Below are positions 52,769 to 60,984 of a stretch of 64,000 bases of DNA, piece after piece. Origin of the DNA: Bacillota bacterium (lineage in GTDB: Bacteria; Bacillota; Sulfobacillia; Sulfobacillales; Sulfobacillaceae). The stretch is from contig JAIMBD010000003.1 in assembly GCA_023511625.1 (NCBI GenBank), positions 186,001 through 250,000 on the forward strand. The letters run 5' to 3'. Under the pieces are notes generated by a model. The model did not search any database. It was not told where the DNA came from and was given only the letters and a program-made list of their open reading frames with translations. The translations under genes were made by a program, and so were the position numbers. The first letter of the stretch is position 1; each line of letters opens with the position of its first letter.

Positions 52769-52828
52769 GTAAAACCGACGAGCCCAAGGCAACGAGATCG
52801 GGAAGAGCGGGGAGAAGGAGGTCGCACG

Positions 52829-53830
52829 ATGGCCGAGGTGTTGTGGATAGGCGGCGGCAACCTGCCCGTCGCCGAGGTGATGGCCGAGGTGGGCGCCCCG
52901 GTGGCGTGGGACAGGGTGGCGCCGGACCCGGTGGAGGTGCGCCGCCGCATCGGCGCGGCGGAGGTGGTGGTGACGGCCGTCTTTACCCGGGAGATGGCGG
53001 AGGCCGCCCACCGCTTGCGCTTCATTCAGTGCTATACCAATGGGCTCGACGGTCTCGACTGGAGTGCCATTCCCCCCGGCGTGACGGTGGCGCGGGTCTC
53101 GGGGCACGGCACCTCCGTGGCCGAACATGCGTTGGGCTTGTGGTTAGCCGTGGCCAAGCAGATCGCACTGAGCCATCGCCACCTTTTGGCCCATCAATGG
53201 ACCGATGGGTATTGGGGCAACGGCCCGTTCCTGCCCGAGCTTTCGGGGCAGCGAGCGCTGGCCGTGGGACTCGGAGAGATCGCGCGGGCCTTCATGGCTC
53301 TGACGGCCGGGTTCCGGCTCACGTGGCGGGCAGTGCGGCGTCATCCCGAGCGCGGTGGTCCCCCGGGGGTTGAGGTGGCGGGCGTGGAGGCCCTGGCCGC
53401 TTGGTGCGAGTGGGCCGACCTCATCCTGGTGGCGGCGCCCCTGACCGATGAGACCCGCGGGCTCATCGGCCGCGACGTGTTGCGGCACGCCAATCCCCGC
53501 GCCATCTTGGTCAACGTGGCGCGAGCCGACCTCATCGACCACGCCGCCCTCTATGAGGCGTTGACCAGCGGGCGGCTGGCCGGAGCAGGACTGGACCTGC
53601 CCACGACGGTTCCCGGTAGGGCCGGCGAGGCACCGGCGCCGTTTGGGGACATTGGACTGGAAGCGCTGCCCAACGTGGTGGTGACGCCGCACGTGGCGGC
53701 TTGGACCGAAGCCACCCAGCGCCGCCGTCTGAAAGCAGTGGCGTCAAACCTGCGCGCCTGGTTTGCCGGGGCTCCCTTGCGCCATCAAGTGGCCGGGCCG
53801 GCCGCCTCTTCGGAGGTCGACGAAGAATGA
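52829..53830 (+). CDS. D-isomer-specific 2-hydroxyacid dehydrogenase
   Basis: 333 residues from ATG 52829 behind GGAGAAGGAGG. It follows the D-2-hydroxyacid dehydrogenase plan: a substrate domain, then the NAD(P) motif ALAVGLGEIARAF (Ala where the third Gly is usual), NVARADLIDHAAL with the catalytic Arg, and VTPHVAAWT with the catalytic His. The acid residue lies in the GAGLDLPTT region. The overlap ATGA with lrgA and the following lrgB suggests a joint role with the LrgAB membrane pair, perhaps on pyruvate or a related keto acid. Confidence 0.88.
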   Translation: MAEVLWIGGGNLPVAEVMAEVGAPVAWDRVAPDPVEVRRRIGAAEVVVTAVFTREMAEAAHRLRFIQCYTNGLDGLDWSAIPPGVTVARVSGHGTSVAEHALGLWLAVAKQIALSHRHLLAHQWTDGYWGNGPFLPELSGQRALAVGLGEIARAFMALTAGFRLTWRAVRRHPERGGPPGVEVAGVEALAAWCEWADLILVAAPLTDETRGLIGRDVLRHANPRAILVNVARADLIDHAALYEALTSGRLAGAGLDLPTTVPGRAGEAPAPFGDIGLEALPNVVVTPHVAAWTEATQRRRLKAVASNLRAWFAGAPLRHQVAGPAASSEVDEE

Positions 53831-54216
53831 GAGCCGCTGCGGTGCTGTTGGGGTTCGAGGCCTTGGGTTATGTGCTGAGCCGCCTGTTGCCGTGGCCGGT
53901 TCCCGATACCGTGCTGGGCATGGTGCTTTTGGCGGTGGCCCTAAACCGCGGATGGATTCCCCTCAGTTGGGTGCAGGCGGGCGCCGATTTTCTCTTGCGG
54001 TGGCTGGCCCTTTTTTTCGTGCCCCTGGTGGTGGCGGGAATTCCAGTGCTGACGGCATTAGGCGGGCGCGCAGCGGCCTTCGTCGCAGTCGTGGCCGTCT
54101 CGACGGCGGCCGGGCTCTTTACGGCCGGCTGGGTGGTGGCAGGTGGCCGGGAGAACGTAGCCCCCAACCGCACAGCCCGAGACGCCGAGGAGCCTTTGGG
54201 GGGAGCCGGGCGATGA
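53827..54216 (+). CDS. lrgA: LrgA/CidA family membrane protein
   Basis: 129 residues from ATG 53827, overlapping the previous stop by four bases. Four membrane helices; PVPDTVLGMVLLAVAL and FFVPLVVAGIPVL match the LrgA/CidA holin-like family (PIPGTIIGMILL, LFFVPAGVGVM). With LrgB it forms a pair that, in B. subtilis (PftAB) and Streptococcus, imports pyruvate. Its stop overlaps the lrgB start (ATGA). Confidence 0.85.
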   Translation: MRAAAVLLGFEALGYVLSRLLPWPVPDTVLGMVLLAVALNRGWIPLSWVQAGADFLLRWLALFFVPLVVAGIPVLTALGGRAAAFVAVVAVSTAAGLFTAGWVVAGGRENVAPNRTARDAEEPLGGAGR

Positions 54217-54869
54217 ATGCGGTGTGGTTGGCCGTGACGGTGCTTTTGTTTGGCGGGTTGCGCCGGGCAGAGCGCCCATGGAGCCGGGGTTGGGCGCTGC
54301 CGGTGGCGGCCGTGGCGCTGTGGGGAGGGCTCAACGTGTTTGGCGTGCCCCCGGCGGCTTACAGCGCCGCCACCGGCCTTCTGACGTTCTGGCTCGGTCC
54401 GGCCACGGTGGCCATGGCGGTGCCGCTCGTGCGCCACTGGCCCGCCATTGCGCGCCGGTGGCCGCGGGTCTTGGTCGGTGTAGGCGCGGGGGCAGCAGTC
54501 AGCACCGGCATTGCGGCCCTCCTCTCGTGGTGGTGGGGGCTGGGCCCGCTCTGGCGGTCGGTGTTGCCCCACACCGCCACCACGCCCATCGCGCTGCCAT
54601 TGGTGGCGGCCTTGGGAGGCACTCCGGCCTTGGGCGCCGTGGCCACCGTCCTGACCGGATTGGTAGGGAGCTTGATTGGACCGGCCGGGCTGGGGCGAAT
54701 GGGGATCCAGGACCCCTTGGCGCAAGGCGTGGCACTGGGAGCTGCCAGTTCCGGGATCGGCACCGCTCGGGCGTTGGCCGAAAGCCCGGCCATGGGGGCT
54801 GTAGCCGGGCTGGCCATGGCCTTGGCGGGCCTTGCAGTGACGGCGATGGTCTTGCCGTGGGCGCGGTGA
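54213..54869 (+). CDS. lrgB: LrgB/CidB family membrane protein
   Basis: 218 residues from ATG 54213. Several membrane helices. Family motifs GPATVAMAVPLVRHW, LPHTATTPIALPLVAALGG (SVTTPIA in most members) and GVALGAASSGIGTARALAES (shown in parts) are present. It is the second part of the LrgAB pair and the last gene of the dehydrogenase-lrgAB operon. It converges with the acyltransferase gene 15 nt downstream. Confidence 0.9.
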   Translation: MNAVWLAVTVLLFGGLRRAERPWSRGWALPVAAVALWGGLNVFGVPPAAYSAATGLLTFWLGPATVAMAVPLVRHWPAIARRWPRVLVGVGAGAAVSTGIAALLSWWWGLGPLWRSVLPHTATTPIALPLVAALGGTPALGAVATVLTGLVGSLIGPAGLGRMGIQDPLAQGVALGAASSGIGTARALAESPAMGAVAGLAMALAGLAVTAMVLPWAR

Positions 54870-54884
54870 CGGCGGACCGTTGGG

Positions 54885-56033
54885 CTAAGCCTCGGCCTTC
54901 CGGGCTTGCGACCGGGGTAGGGCAGGGCTCGCGGCCCATCCCCAGCGCTGAATCAGCCGGCGGCCGAGCGCCTGACCCGGCCGTTCCACCAATTGATACC
55001 CCACCTCGCCCGCTGCGGCGGTAAGGAGCAGGGCTGCGCCTAAGCGAATCCAAAAAGCCGCTGTCCCGCCGCCTGCAGCCGGTCCCCACTGCAGGACGAC
55101 CTTGGTCAAGAGGATCCAGTGGGTGAGGTACCAGCTATAGCTGCGCAGTCCAATGTAGCGCAAAAGGCGCGAGCGGGCGATCCACTGGAACCATGGCAGG
55201 CCATGCCAGACCCCCCAGGTCAGGCCCGCCACCGGCACTGCCCACACCGCTGCCGTGACCGCCAGCGGCCACCGCCTGAGCGCTGTCAGGGCAAACAGCG
55301 CCGCCACCGCCCACGGACCGAAGCGGCGCAGCGCGCCTTGGGGCGGCGCCGAGCGAAAGACCCAAAGCCCTACCAAGAACGCCGGCAACTGGGTGAAAAA
55401 CGACCACGCCGGGTAGCCGGTGGCCCACACCGGCCAAGGCCCACCCCGCCAAGCCCGCAGAATCCACGGCCAAGCCAGGGCCAGGCCCCAGCCCCAAATC
55501 GCCACGCGACGCCATCGGCCTTGCGCCTGGAGGTTCATGATCCACGGGAAGAGGGCGTAGAAGCTCACCTCTACGGCGATCGACCACTCGACCCCAATCC
55601 AGGAGTTCTGGGTGGCCGGGAGCCATCCAAATATGAACGTCAGATGAGCCAGTAAATTCTGCCAAGAGAACACCGCCCCCGGGGGACCCGGAGGAGCTGC
55701 TTGGGGATTCCCGGCTCCGACGCCCCAAGTCACGCCCAAGACGACGTAAAACAAGGGGGCGATGCGCCACCAACGCCGCGCCCAGAATGCCCACTGCGGG
55801 CGCGGGTCGCGCGCCGCGCGCCGCTCCCACGTCAGGGCCAACGTCAGCGCGCTGACGGCAAAAAACAAGCCCACGCCGTGGGCCCCGTGCTCGACGGTGT
55901 GCCGCCACCACCAGCCCCACTGGGCCCGCACCACCCAAACGTGAAAGGCCACCACGCCTAAAATGGCAAGTCCCCGGAGCGCATCCAGTCCGGGATTGCG
56001 CATCGCTCCCGGCCCGGTGTCGCCGTGGTTCAC
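54885..56033 (-). CDS. Acyltransferase family 3 membrane protein
   Basis: 382 residues from GTG 56033, 7 nt after AGGAAGGAGAGG on the minus strand; an internal ATG at 56003 (MRNPGLDALRGLAIL) is the alternative. About ten membrane helices. It begins GLDALRGLAILGVVAFHVWVV with the conserved Arg and His, and has SWIGVEWSIAVEVSFYALFPW, both hallmarks of the OafA/YrhL family that O-acylates surface sugars. The target sugar is unknown. Confidence 0.88.
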   Translation of the reverse strand: MNHGDTGPGAMRNPGLDALRGLAILGVVAFHVWVVRAQWGWWWRHTVEHGAHGVGLFFAVSALTLALTWERRAARDPRPQWAFWARRWWRIAPLFYVVLGVTWGVGAGNPQAAPPGPPGAVFSWQNLLAHLTFIFGWLPATQNSWIGVEWSIAVEVSFYALFPWIMNLQAQGRWRRVAIWGWGLALAWPWILRAWRGGPWPVWATGYPAWSFFTQLPAFLVGLWVFRSAPPQGALRRFGPWAVAALFALTALRRWPLAVTAAVWAVPVAGLTWGVWHGLPWFQWIARSRLLRYIGLRSYSWYLTHWILLTKVVLQWGPAAGGGTAAFWIRLGAALLLTAAAGEVGYQLVERPGQALGRRLIQRWGWAASPALPRSQARKAEA

Positions 56034-56057
56034 CGTTGCCCCTCTCCTTCCTTTCGC

Positions 56058-56087
56058 AGGGTAAACGCGCCACGTCGGCGGTGTCAA
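56058..56087 (-). promoter_or_regulatory. Candidate promoter of the acyltransferase gene
   Basis: Minus strand: perfect TTGACA (56087-56082), an 18-nt spacer, TACCCT (56063-56058), 24 nt before the GTG start. The -10 is poor. Confidence 0.4.
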
Positions 56088-56153
56088 TTGGGTGGCCAGA
56101 GCCGGGGGATCGACCGCACTGCAATGGGGATACTGGGCCAGGGAGGGGAGAGC

Positions 56154-57299
56154 ATGGCCCTATGGGCAAAGCGACTGGCGGCGGCGCTTTTGGCCTGGGT
56201 GGGCGTCGCAGGCGCAACGGTTCCGGTGCGGGCGGCCGCGGCTCCGCCGGCATTGAGCGCACGGGCCGCCGTGCTCATCGATGCCCGTACCGGCGCCATC
56301 CTGTACGAGAAAGACGCCTTTCGGCAGATGGACCCCGCCAGTCTGACCAAGATGATGACCGCCTACTTGGTGATTCGGCACGGAAATCTGGGGCGGACCG
56401 TCACAGTGTCCAAGGCGGCGGCCCAGGTGGGGGGATCCCGCATGCACCTGGACGCTGGGGATGAATACACCGTGCACGACCTGTTGAGGGGGCTACTGGT
56501 GCGATCCGGCAACGATGCCGCCGTGGCCCTGGCGGAGGCAGAGGCCGGGACGGTGGAACGATTCGTGGCGCAGATGAACATGACGGCCCAGGCGTTGGGA
56601 GCGTTCAACACCCAGTTCGAGAACCCCAATGGGCTGACAGCGCCGGGCCACGTGTCCACGGCCTACGACCTGGCTCTGATCGCCCGCGCCGCCCTCAACC
56701 TGCCCGAATTCCGAGAGATCGTGCGGCAGCGCGAAGTAGCCGTGACCGAACTTCGGCGCGGGCGGCGTCGCGTGTTGCACAACACCAACCTTTTACTCGA
56801 GGCCTTTCCCGGCGCCGACGGGGTCAAGACCGGAACCACCACGGCTGCTGGTAAGTGTCTTGCGGCCTCCGCCACGCGCGAGGGCCAGCAGCTGATCGCC
56901 GTGGTCCTGAAAAGTCGCGACCGCTGGCAGGATGCGGCGCGCCTGTTGCAGTGGGGCTTCGACTACTGGCAGACGGTGCAAGCGGTGGCTCCCGGACAGC
57001 CGTGGGGAACCGTGGCCGTCCGCGACGGCCTCCGCCCGTCCGTGGCGGCCGTGGCGGCCCGGGCGGTGTGGACCGTCCTGCCTCGCGGGGAGGAGCCCAC
57101 GGTGCGCGTGGTGTTGCCGGCCACGGTGCAGGCGCCGGTGGCCCGGGGCCAGCGTCTGGGCCAGGTGGCCGTGCTCTCGCCGGTGGAACCCGTCGCGCGC
57201 AGCCCTTTGGTGGCGGCAGAGGCCGTACGGTCGAGAGGGTGGTGGTCCTGGTGGGTCCACTGGCTCGGATGGCTCAACTACGGCGACGGGGCGGGCTGA
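56154..57299 (+). CDS. dacF: D-alanyl-D-alanine carboxypeptidase (DacF/PBP5 type)
   Basis: A class C low-molecular-weight penicillin-binding protein that trims peptidoglycan stem peptides. ATG 56154 follows GGGAGGGGAGAG; 381 residues. A signal peptide (MALWAKRLAAALLAWVGVAG, cleavage near AAAAPPA) precedes the catalytic domain. It has SLTK at 63-66, SGN at 118-120 and KTG at 225-227. A C-terminal PBP5-type beta domain and a Trp-rich amphipathic end (WWSWWVHWLGWLN) that would bind the membrane follow. The sporulation isozyme DacF or the vegetative DacA role cannot be separated from sequence alone. Confidence 0.93.
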   Translation: MALWAKRLAAALLAWVGVAGATVPVRAAAAPPALSARAAVLIDARTGAILYEKDAFRQMDPASLTKMMTAYLVIRHGNLGRTVTVSKAAAQVGGSRMHLDAGDEYTVHDLLRGLLVRSGNDAAVALAEAEAGTVERFVAQMNMTAQALGAFNTQFENPNGLTAPGHVSTAYDLALIARAALNLPEFREIVRQREVAVTELRRGRRRVLHNTNLLLEAFPGADGVKTGTTTAAGKCLAASATREGQQLIAVVLKSRDRWQDAARLLQWGFDYWQTVQAVAPGQPWGTVAVRDGLRPSVAAVAARAVWTVLPRGEEPTVRVVLPATVQAPVARGQRLGQVAVLSPVEPVARSPLVAAEAVRSRGWWSWWVHWLGWLNYGDGAG

Positions 57300-57310
57300 C
57301 GGCCCGCCCC
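57288..57310. terminator. Perfect inverted repeat across the dacF stop codon
   Basis: GGGGCGGGC (57288-57296) and GCCCGCCCC (57302-57310), a 9-bp stem whose 5-nt loop TGACG contains the dacF stop TGA. It lies between two converging genes and ends 6 nt before the pdaB stop. No T run on either side. It probably ends or slows transcription from both directions. Confidence 0.55.
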
Positions 57311-57315
57311 GCCAT

Positions 57316-58059
57316 CTACCCCCGGAAATCCGGCCGCCCGTAAGTCAGGAGTTGCTTTAACGTGACCAACCGCCAGCCGCGGGCTTGGAGCCCGGACAAG
57401 ATGGCCGGCAGGGCTTGGTCGGTCTGGCGACAGGTGTCGGAGGCGTGAAGGAGGATGATGTCGCCAGGAAAGGCCCGATCTACCACGCGGCGGACGATGG
57501 TCTGGACGCCAGGATTCATCCAGTCGCGGGAATCGGTGCCCCAGGTCACCGTGGTGTAACCCAAGGATCGCGCGGCGCGGATGGAGGTAGGAGAAAAGTC
57601 CCCGTTGGGCGGGCGGATGAAGGTGGGCTTCTGTCCACTCAAGGCCCGCAACACCGCGTCGGCCCGGCGAATGTTATCGACCACGCCTTGGTAGGAGAGC
57701 TGCGAGAAGTTGACATGAGCCCAGCCGTGGGACTCGATTTCATACCCGGCTTGGGCCATTTGCCGCACCAGTTGCGGGTTTTGGGCCGCCCACGGGCCCG
57801 AGAGGAAGAACGTGGCCGGGACGTGGTCATGCTCTAAGATCGCCAAGATCTTGGGCGGCATGCGCGTGCCCCATGAGATGTCAAACGTCAATGCCACCAC
57901 TTTGTCTTGGGTAATGACTTGGCGCAGGCTATATCGGTCCTGCGGCGGAAGCGGTGCCGCGCGGCCCTGACCTCCGAGGGCCACCACCAAGGCCGCGACG
58001 GCGGCGAGGACCGCCCCCACGGCCGCGCGCCGGATCCACGGCGCATGAGCGCGGGTCAT
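57316..58059 (-). CDS. pdaB: PdaB-type sporulation polysaccharide deacetylase
   Basis: 247 residues from ATG 58059 behind CAAAGGAGGAG on the minus strand. A signal anchor (AAVGAVLAAVAALVVALGG) precedes a NodB domain with intact motifs. Motif 1 is ALTFDISWGT (Asp present), motif 2 SHGWAH, motif 3 RPPNGDF, then VTWGTDSRDW and ILLHASD. PdaB is needed to keep spores dormant and stable in B. subtilis. It is the catalytic-looking counterpart of the YlxY homologue at 19311-20021. Confidence 0.9.
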   Translation of the reverse strand: MTRAHAPWIRRAAVGAVLAAVAALVVALGGQGRAAPLPPQDRYSLRQVITQDKVVALTFDISWGTRMPPKILAILEHDHVPATFFLSGPWAAQNPQLVRQMAQAGYEIESHGWAHVNFSQLSYQGVVDNIRRADAVLRALSGQKPTFIRPPNGDFSPTSIRAARSLGYTTVTWGTDSRDWMNPGVQTIVRRVVDRAFPGDIILLHASDTCRQTDQALPAILSGLQARGWRLVTLKQLLTYGRPDFRG

Positions 58060-58099
58060 GCCATCTCCTCCTTTGCTTTGGCTTCTTACTCTTTCCTTC

Positions 58100-58135
58100 T
58101 TGCTTCATTTGCTTCTCTTGCTTCTCTTGCTTCTC
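58100..58135. repeat. Tandem 9-bp repeat upstream of pdaB
   Basis: Plus strand: TTGCTTCAT once, then TTGCTTCTC three times in a row (58100-58135). On the minus strand this is a purine-rich GAAGCAA series in the presumed leader of pdaB, starting 41 nt from its ATG. A GAAGCAA copy at 58144-58150 in the opposite sense can pair with TTGCTTC at 58127-58133. Confidence 0.85.
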
Positions 58136-58150
58136 TTCTTGGGGAAGCAA

Positions 58151-58505
58151 AAGGACTTCGTACCTGCGCCGGGACCGCTGATGGCGTCGGGAGGCCATGG
58201 AGACCCCAGCGACGTCACGCCGCTTTGTGGCAGGCGGGCCGAGTCCGCAGGGCGGGGGGCGCGCGCCGCACTGCAGGGACGCGCCACCGAATGCCGGGCC
58301 CCAGGCGGTCCTTCGGCATGCCTTTGGGCGCGGGAAAATTCTTCCGCCCGCGGCAGGATCGGCGGGAGGGCATCGGGAATCTTCTCTGCCGGATGCCCAA
58401 GCCCGTCCCCGGCTAGCGTCTGGGGTAAAGTCGGCGATTATGCGCGCCCGGGACGGGTTTTGCTGGGGACGCGGGAACCCCGGCCGAAAGAGGAGGGAGT
58501 CGGGC
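58151..58505. other. Divergent intergenic region, no gene seen
   Basis: 355 nt between the repeat upstream of pdaB (minus) and the MFS gene (plus). The frames that are open here show no family similarity. AAGAGGAGGGA near 58489 is the ribosome site for the MFS gene. I found no clear promoter for either gene. Confidence 0.5.
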
Positions 58506-59756
58506 ATGCCGGGCCGATGGATGTGGGCCTATCCGAACTTTGTGCGGCTTTGGGCAGGCCAGACCTTGTCGCTGGCCGGCGACGCCTTCACTGAGGTGGC
58601 TCTGACGGTGTGGGCCTTGCGGCTCGGCCACGGGTCGGGGTTGGCCGTGGGCACCATGTTGCTCGCCGCCAGCGTCCCACGGATAGGGCTCGGGTGGTTG
58701 GTGCCGCTGGTCATCGACCGTTGGGACAAGCGCCGATTGATGTGGTGGGCAGACGCGGCGCGGGCGGCGGTGGTGGCGGCCATCCCGTTTCTCCCCGGCC
58801 TTGGAGCTATGTGGGCAGCAGTGTTTGGGGTACAGGCCTTGGGCATGTTCTACCTGCCGGCGGTCCGCGCGGTGGCGCCGGAAACGGTGCCGACGACGCA
58901 GATCCCGGCGGCTACTGCTGCGTTGGCCGCCAGTCAAGCCGCCGCTCAGATTGCCGGCTTTGTGTTGGCAGGAGCCGTGGTGTGGCGATGGGGGCCGACG
59001 GTGGCGTTTTGGGCCGACGCCGCCAGTTACCTCGTCTGCGGGGCCAGTGTATGGACTCTGACCCTCGACCGGCGGGTATGGCAGCCGCGGCCGGGGCCGA
59101 CCGGCGATGGCTTTGTCCAGGAATTGCGGGAAGGGCTGGCCTACCACCTCCGGGAACCCCGCGTGCTGCACTTGTTGGCGGTGTCGGCGTGGGCAGGGCT
59201 GGCCCTAAACGGGTTGACGGTGCTGGGCGCCGTCGCGGTGTTGCGGCTTTGGCACGAGACTCCGGGCTTCTACGGCCTATTGATGGCGGCCATGGCGGGG
59301 GGCTTTTTGTTCGGCAGTACCGGATTCAGCCGATGGCACCCAAAAGGGCGCTACGGGTGGTGGATCGCGGGAGGGCTCGGGTTGGGCGGAGGCCTGTCGG
59401 TGGCCTTGGCCTGGACGCCTTCTCCGTGGGCCGCGGCCGCGCTGTTCGGGGGTATGGGCTGGAGTAACGCGGCGTTTCTCTTGCCCATGCGCAGCTGGAT
59501 CGGGCAGGTGGTGCCCCTGGAATATCGCGGACGGGTTTACGCTACCCGGTCGGTGGTTTTGGCCGCTGCTGGCGCGCTGTCGGCCGTAGCCGGGGGATGG
59601 CTGGCCCAGGTGGCCGGGGTGCGCCTGGGCCTCGAGGTCCTCGGCGCGACCCTGGTCGGCGCAGGGTGGTACGCCTGGCGCGTCCCCGCCATTCGAGCCA
59701 TCGCCGTCCCTGCCTGGACCGGAGGGCCGTCTCGGCCGGCGACCGGGAATGACTGA
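58506..59756 (+). CDS. MFS transporter (enterobactin-exporter/MFS_3-like)
   Basis: 416 residues from ATG 58506 behind AAGAGGAGGGA. About ten to twelve membrane helices. It begins NFVRLWAGQTLSLAGDAFTEVALTVWAL, the usual pattern of the MFS_3/EntS-like group (FRLLWxGQxxSxxGD). WRWGPTVAFWADAASYLV and PLEYRGRVYATRSV further support this. The substrate is unknown. The stop overlaps the pgsA start by 8 nt. Confidence 0.87.
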   Translation: MPGRWMWAYPNFVRLWAGQTLSLAGDAFTEVALTVWALRLGHGSGLAVGTMLLAASVPRIGLGWLVPLVIDRWDKRRLMWWADAARAAVVAAIPFLPGLGAMWAAVFGVQALGMFYLPAVRAVAPETVPTTQIPAATAALAASQAAAQIAGFVLAGAVVWRWGPTVAFWADAASYLVCGASVWTLTLDRRVWQPRPGPTGDGFVQELREGLAYHLREPRVLHLLAVSAWAGLALNGLTVLGAVAVLRLWHETPGFYGLLMAAMAGGFLFGSTGFSRWHPKGRYGWWIAGGLGLGGGLSVALAWTPSPWAAAALFGGMGWSNAAFLLPMRSWIGQVVPLEYRGRVYATRSVVLAAAGALSAVAGGWLAQVAGVRLGLEVLGATLVGAGWYAWRVPAIRAIAVPAWTGGPSRPATGND

Positions 59757-60309
59757 ACGCGACCGCCGGTCGGCGCGCGGGCAGTGGGCCGTGGGTCTTT
59801 CCTGGGGGCGGGCCGCAGCCGGCCCGGCCGTGGCTGCCTTGTGGAGCGCGCCGCACCCGCCATGGCGGGTCCTCGGCACCGTTTTGTTCCTGATGGCTGC
59901 AGCTTCCGATGCCCTAGATGGGTGGCTGGCACGCAGTGGGCGGTCCACCACTGCCTGGGGGGCGTACCTGGACCCGGTGGCCGACAAGATCCTGGTCTTG
60001 GGCGGAGCTTTGGCCCTGGTTTCGGCGGGGCGGTTCGGTCTTTGGCAACTGTATCCGTGGTTGGTCCGAGAATTGGCCGTCACGGGGCTGCGCGCGCTTC
60101 GGCCGCAGGGGCAGCTCTTGGCGGCCAGCCGGTGGGCCAAAGTCAAGATGGCGGCGCAGGTGGCGGCGTTGGCGGCGGCGGCGCTTTGGCCGGGCCGGTG
60201 GAGCGAGGGACTGTGGGCCGTGGCCACGGCGTTGACGCTCTTCAGCGGGGCGCAGTATCTCTGGACGGGCCGAGGGCTGGCAGCGGCTGGCGAGGCCGGC
60301 AACGATTGA
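59749..60309 (+). CDS. pgsA: CDP-alcohol phosphatidyltransferase, phosphatidylglycerophosphate synthase type
   Basis: 186 residues from ATG 59749. The family motif DG-x2-AR-x8-G-x3-D-x3-D is complete: SDALDGWLARSGRST, then AWGAYLDPVADK. Membrane helices flank it. The order pgsA then cinA, with a RodZ gene in the same region, parallels B. subtilis (ymfM-pgsA-cinA), so a role in phosphatidylglycerol synthesis is favoured. The N-terminus is more basic and shorter than usual. Confidence 0.87.
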   Translation: MTERDRRSARGQWAVGLSWGRAAAGPAVAALWSAPHPPWRVLGTVLFLMAAASDALDGWLARSGRSTTAWGAYLDPVADKILVLGGALALVSAGRFGLWQLYPWLVRELAVTGLRALRPQGQLLAASRWAKVKMAAQVAALAAAALWPGRWSEGLWAVATALTLFSGAQYLWTGRGLAAAGEAGND

Positions 60310-60331
60310 CGCCGCGACGCCGTTCGACGTA

Positions 60332-60340
60332 TGGTATACT
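60332..60340 (+). promoter_or_regulatory. Extended -10 promoter before the FtsH-like pair
   Basis: TG (60332-60333), G, TATACT (60335-60340), about 120 nt before the first gene. A TTGACG at 60306-60311 lies 23 nt upstream, too far for a normal -35. Confidence 0.5.
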
Positions 60341-60462
60341 GCTTTCAACTTCGCCCTGCCCGATTCGGGGACGCGGATTTGCAGGAAAAGCCGGACCAAT
60401 ATGCCGGTTTGCAATCCCCTGCCGAAGGCCGACCCGGGGCTGGGGCCGGAAAGGGTGAGTGG

Positions 60463-60984
60463 GTGAAGCTTTCGGTCAAACAGATTGTGGTCATGGCCCT
60501 GACGTTCCTCCTGACGGTGGGAATCCTGCGCCTGGGCCAGTGGCTGTATACCCAGTCGGCCATCGACGCTCCGCTGTTGCAAGCGGTGCGGGCCGTGCCG
60601 GGTGTCCAGAGCGCCACCTGGCTCAATCCGGACACGTTGACCATCGCCCTTTCGCCTTCTGCCGACCTCATGGCGACCTATGAAGCGGTGAAGCTGAGGG
60701 CCAGCGCGCTGGGGATGACGGTGACCCCGGTGGTGGCGCCGGGCCGTCCTGACGCGGTGCTGCGCCAACTGGACAACCAGATCCACTTTGCCGTGGCCCA
60801 AGGGGAGGCCACCGGGCAGTACGTTGCGATGGACCAAGCCATCTTGGCCATGGCCCGCGCCCGTGGAGTCACGGCCTCCGTGGAGTTGGGGCAGAGTCAT
60901 CTCTTCATTACCCTCCGGCGCGGTGCGGCGTACTACTTTGAGGTGTTGCCGGTGGCGCTGGGAGGAGGCGGGGCGCATGGCTAA
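60463..60984 (+). CDS. Single-pass membrane protein paired with the FtsH-like protease
   Basis: 173 residues from GTG 60463 behind GGAAAGGGTGAG. One N-terminal membrane helix (about 8-28) with a positive start (MKLSVKQ), so the rest should lie outside. The outer part looks like two alpha/beta units: VPGVQSATWLNPDTLTIALS and, later, GVTASVELGQSHLFITLRRG. No family recognised. Its last 8 nt overlap the FtsH-like gene, and the two probably form one machine. Confidence 0.65.
   Translation: MKLSVKQIVVMALTFLLTVGILRLGQWLYTQSAIDAPLLQAVRAVPGVQSATWLNPDTLTIALSPSADLMATYEAVKLRASALGMTVTPVVAPGRPDAVLRQLDNQIHFAVAQGEATGQYVAMDQAILAMARARGVTASVELGQSHLFITLRRGAAYYFEVLPVALGGGGAHG

Noticed and set aside
51468-52772. 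A 434-codon plus-strand frame opposite the molybdoenzyme gene
   Set aside because: Low-complexity antisense frame; the minus-strand gene has clear domains and a good ribosome site.
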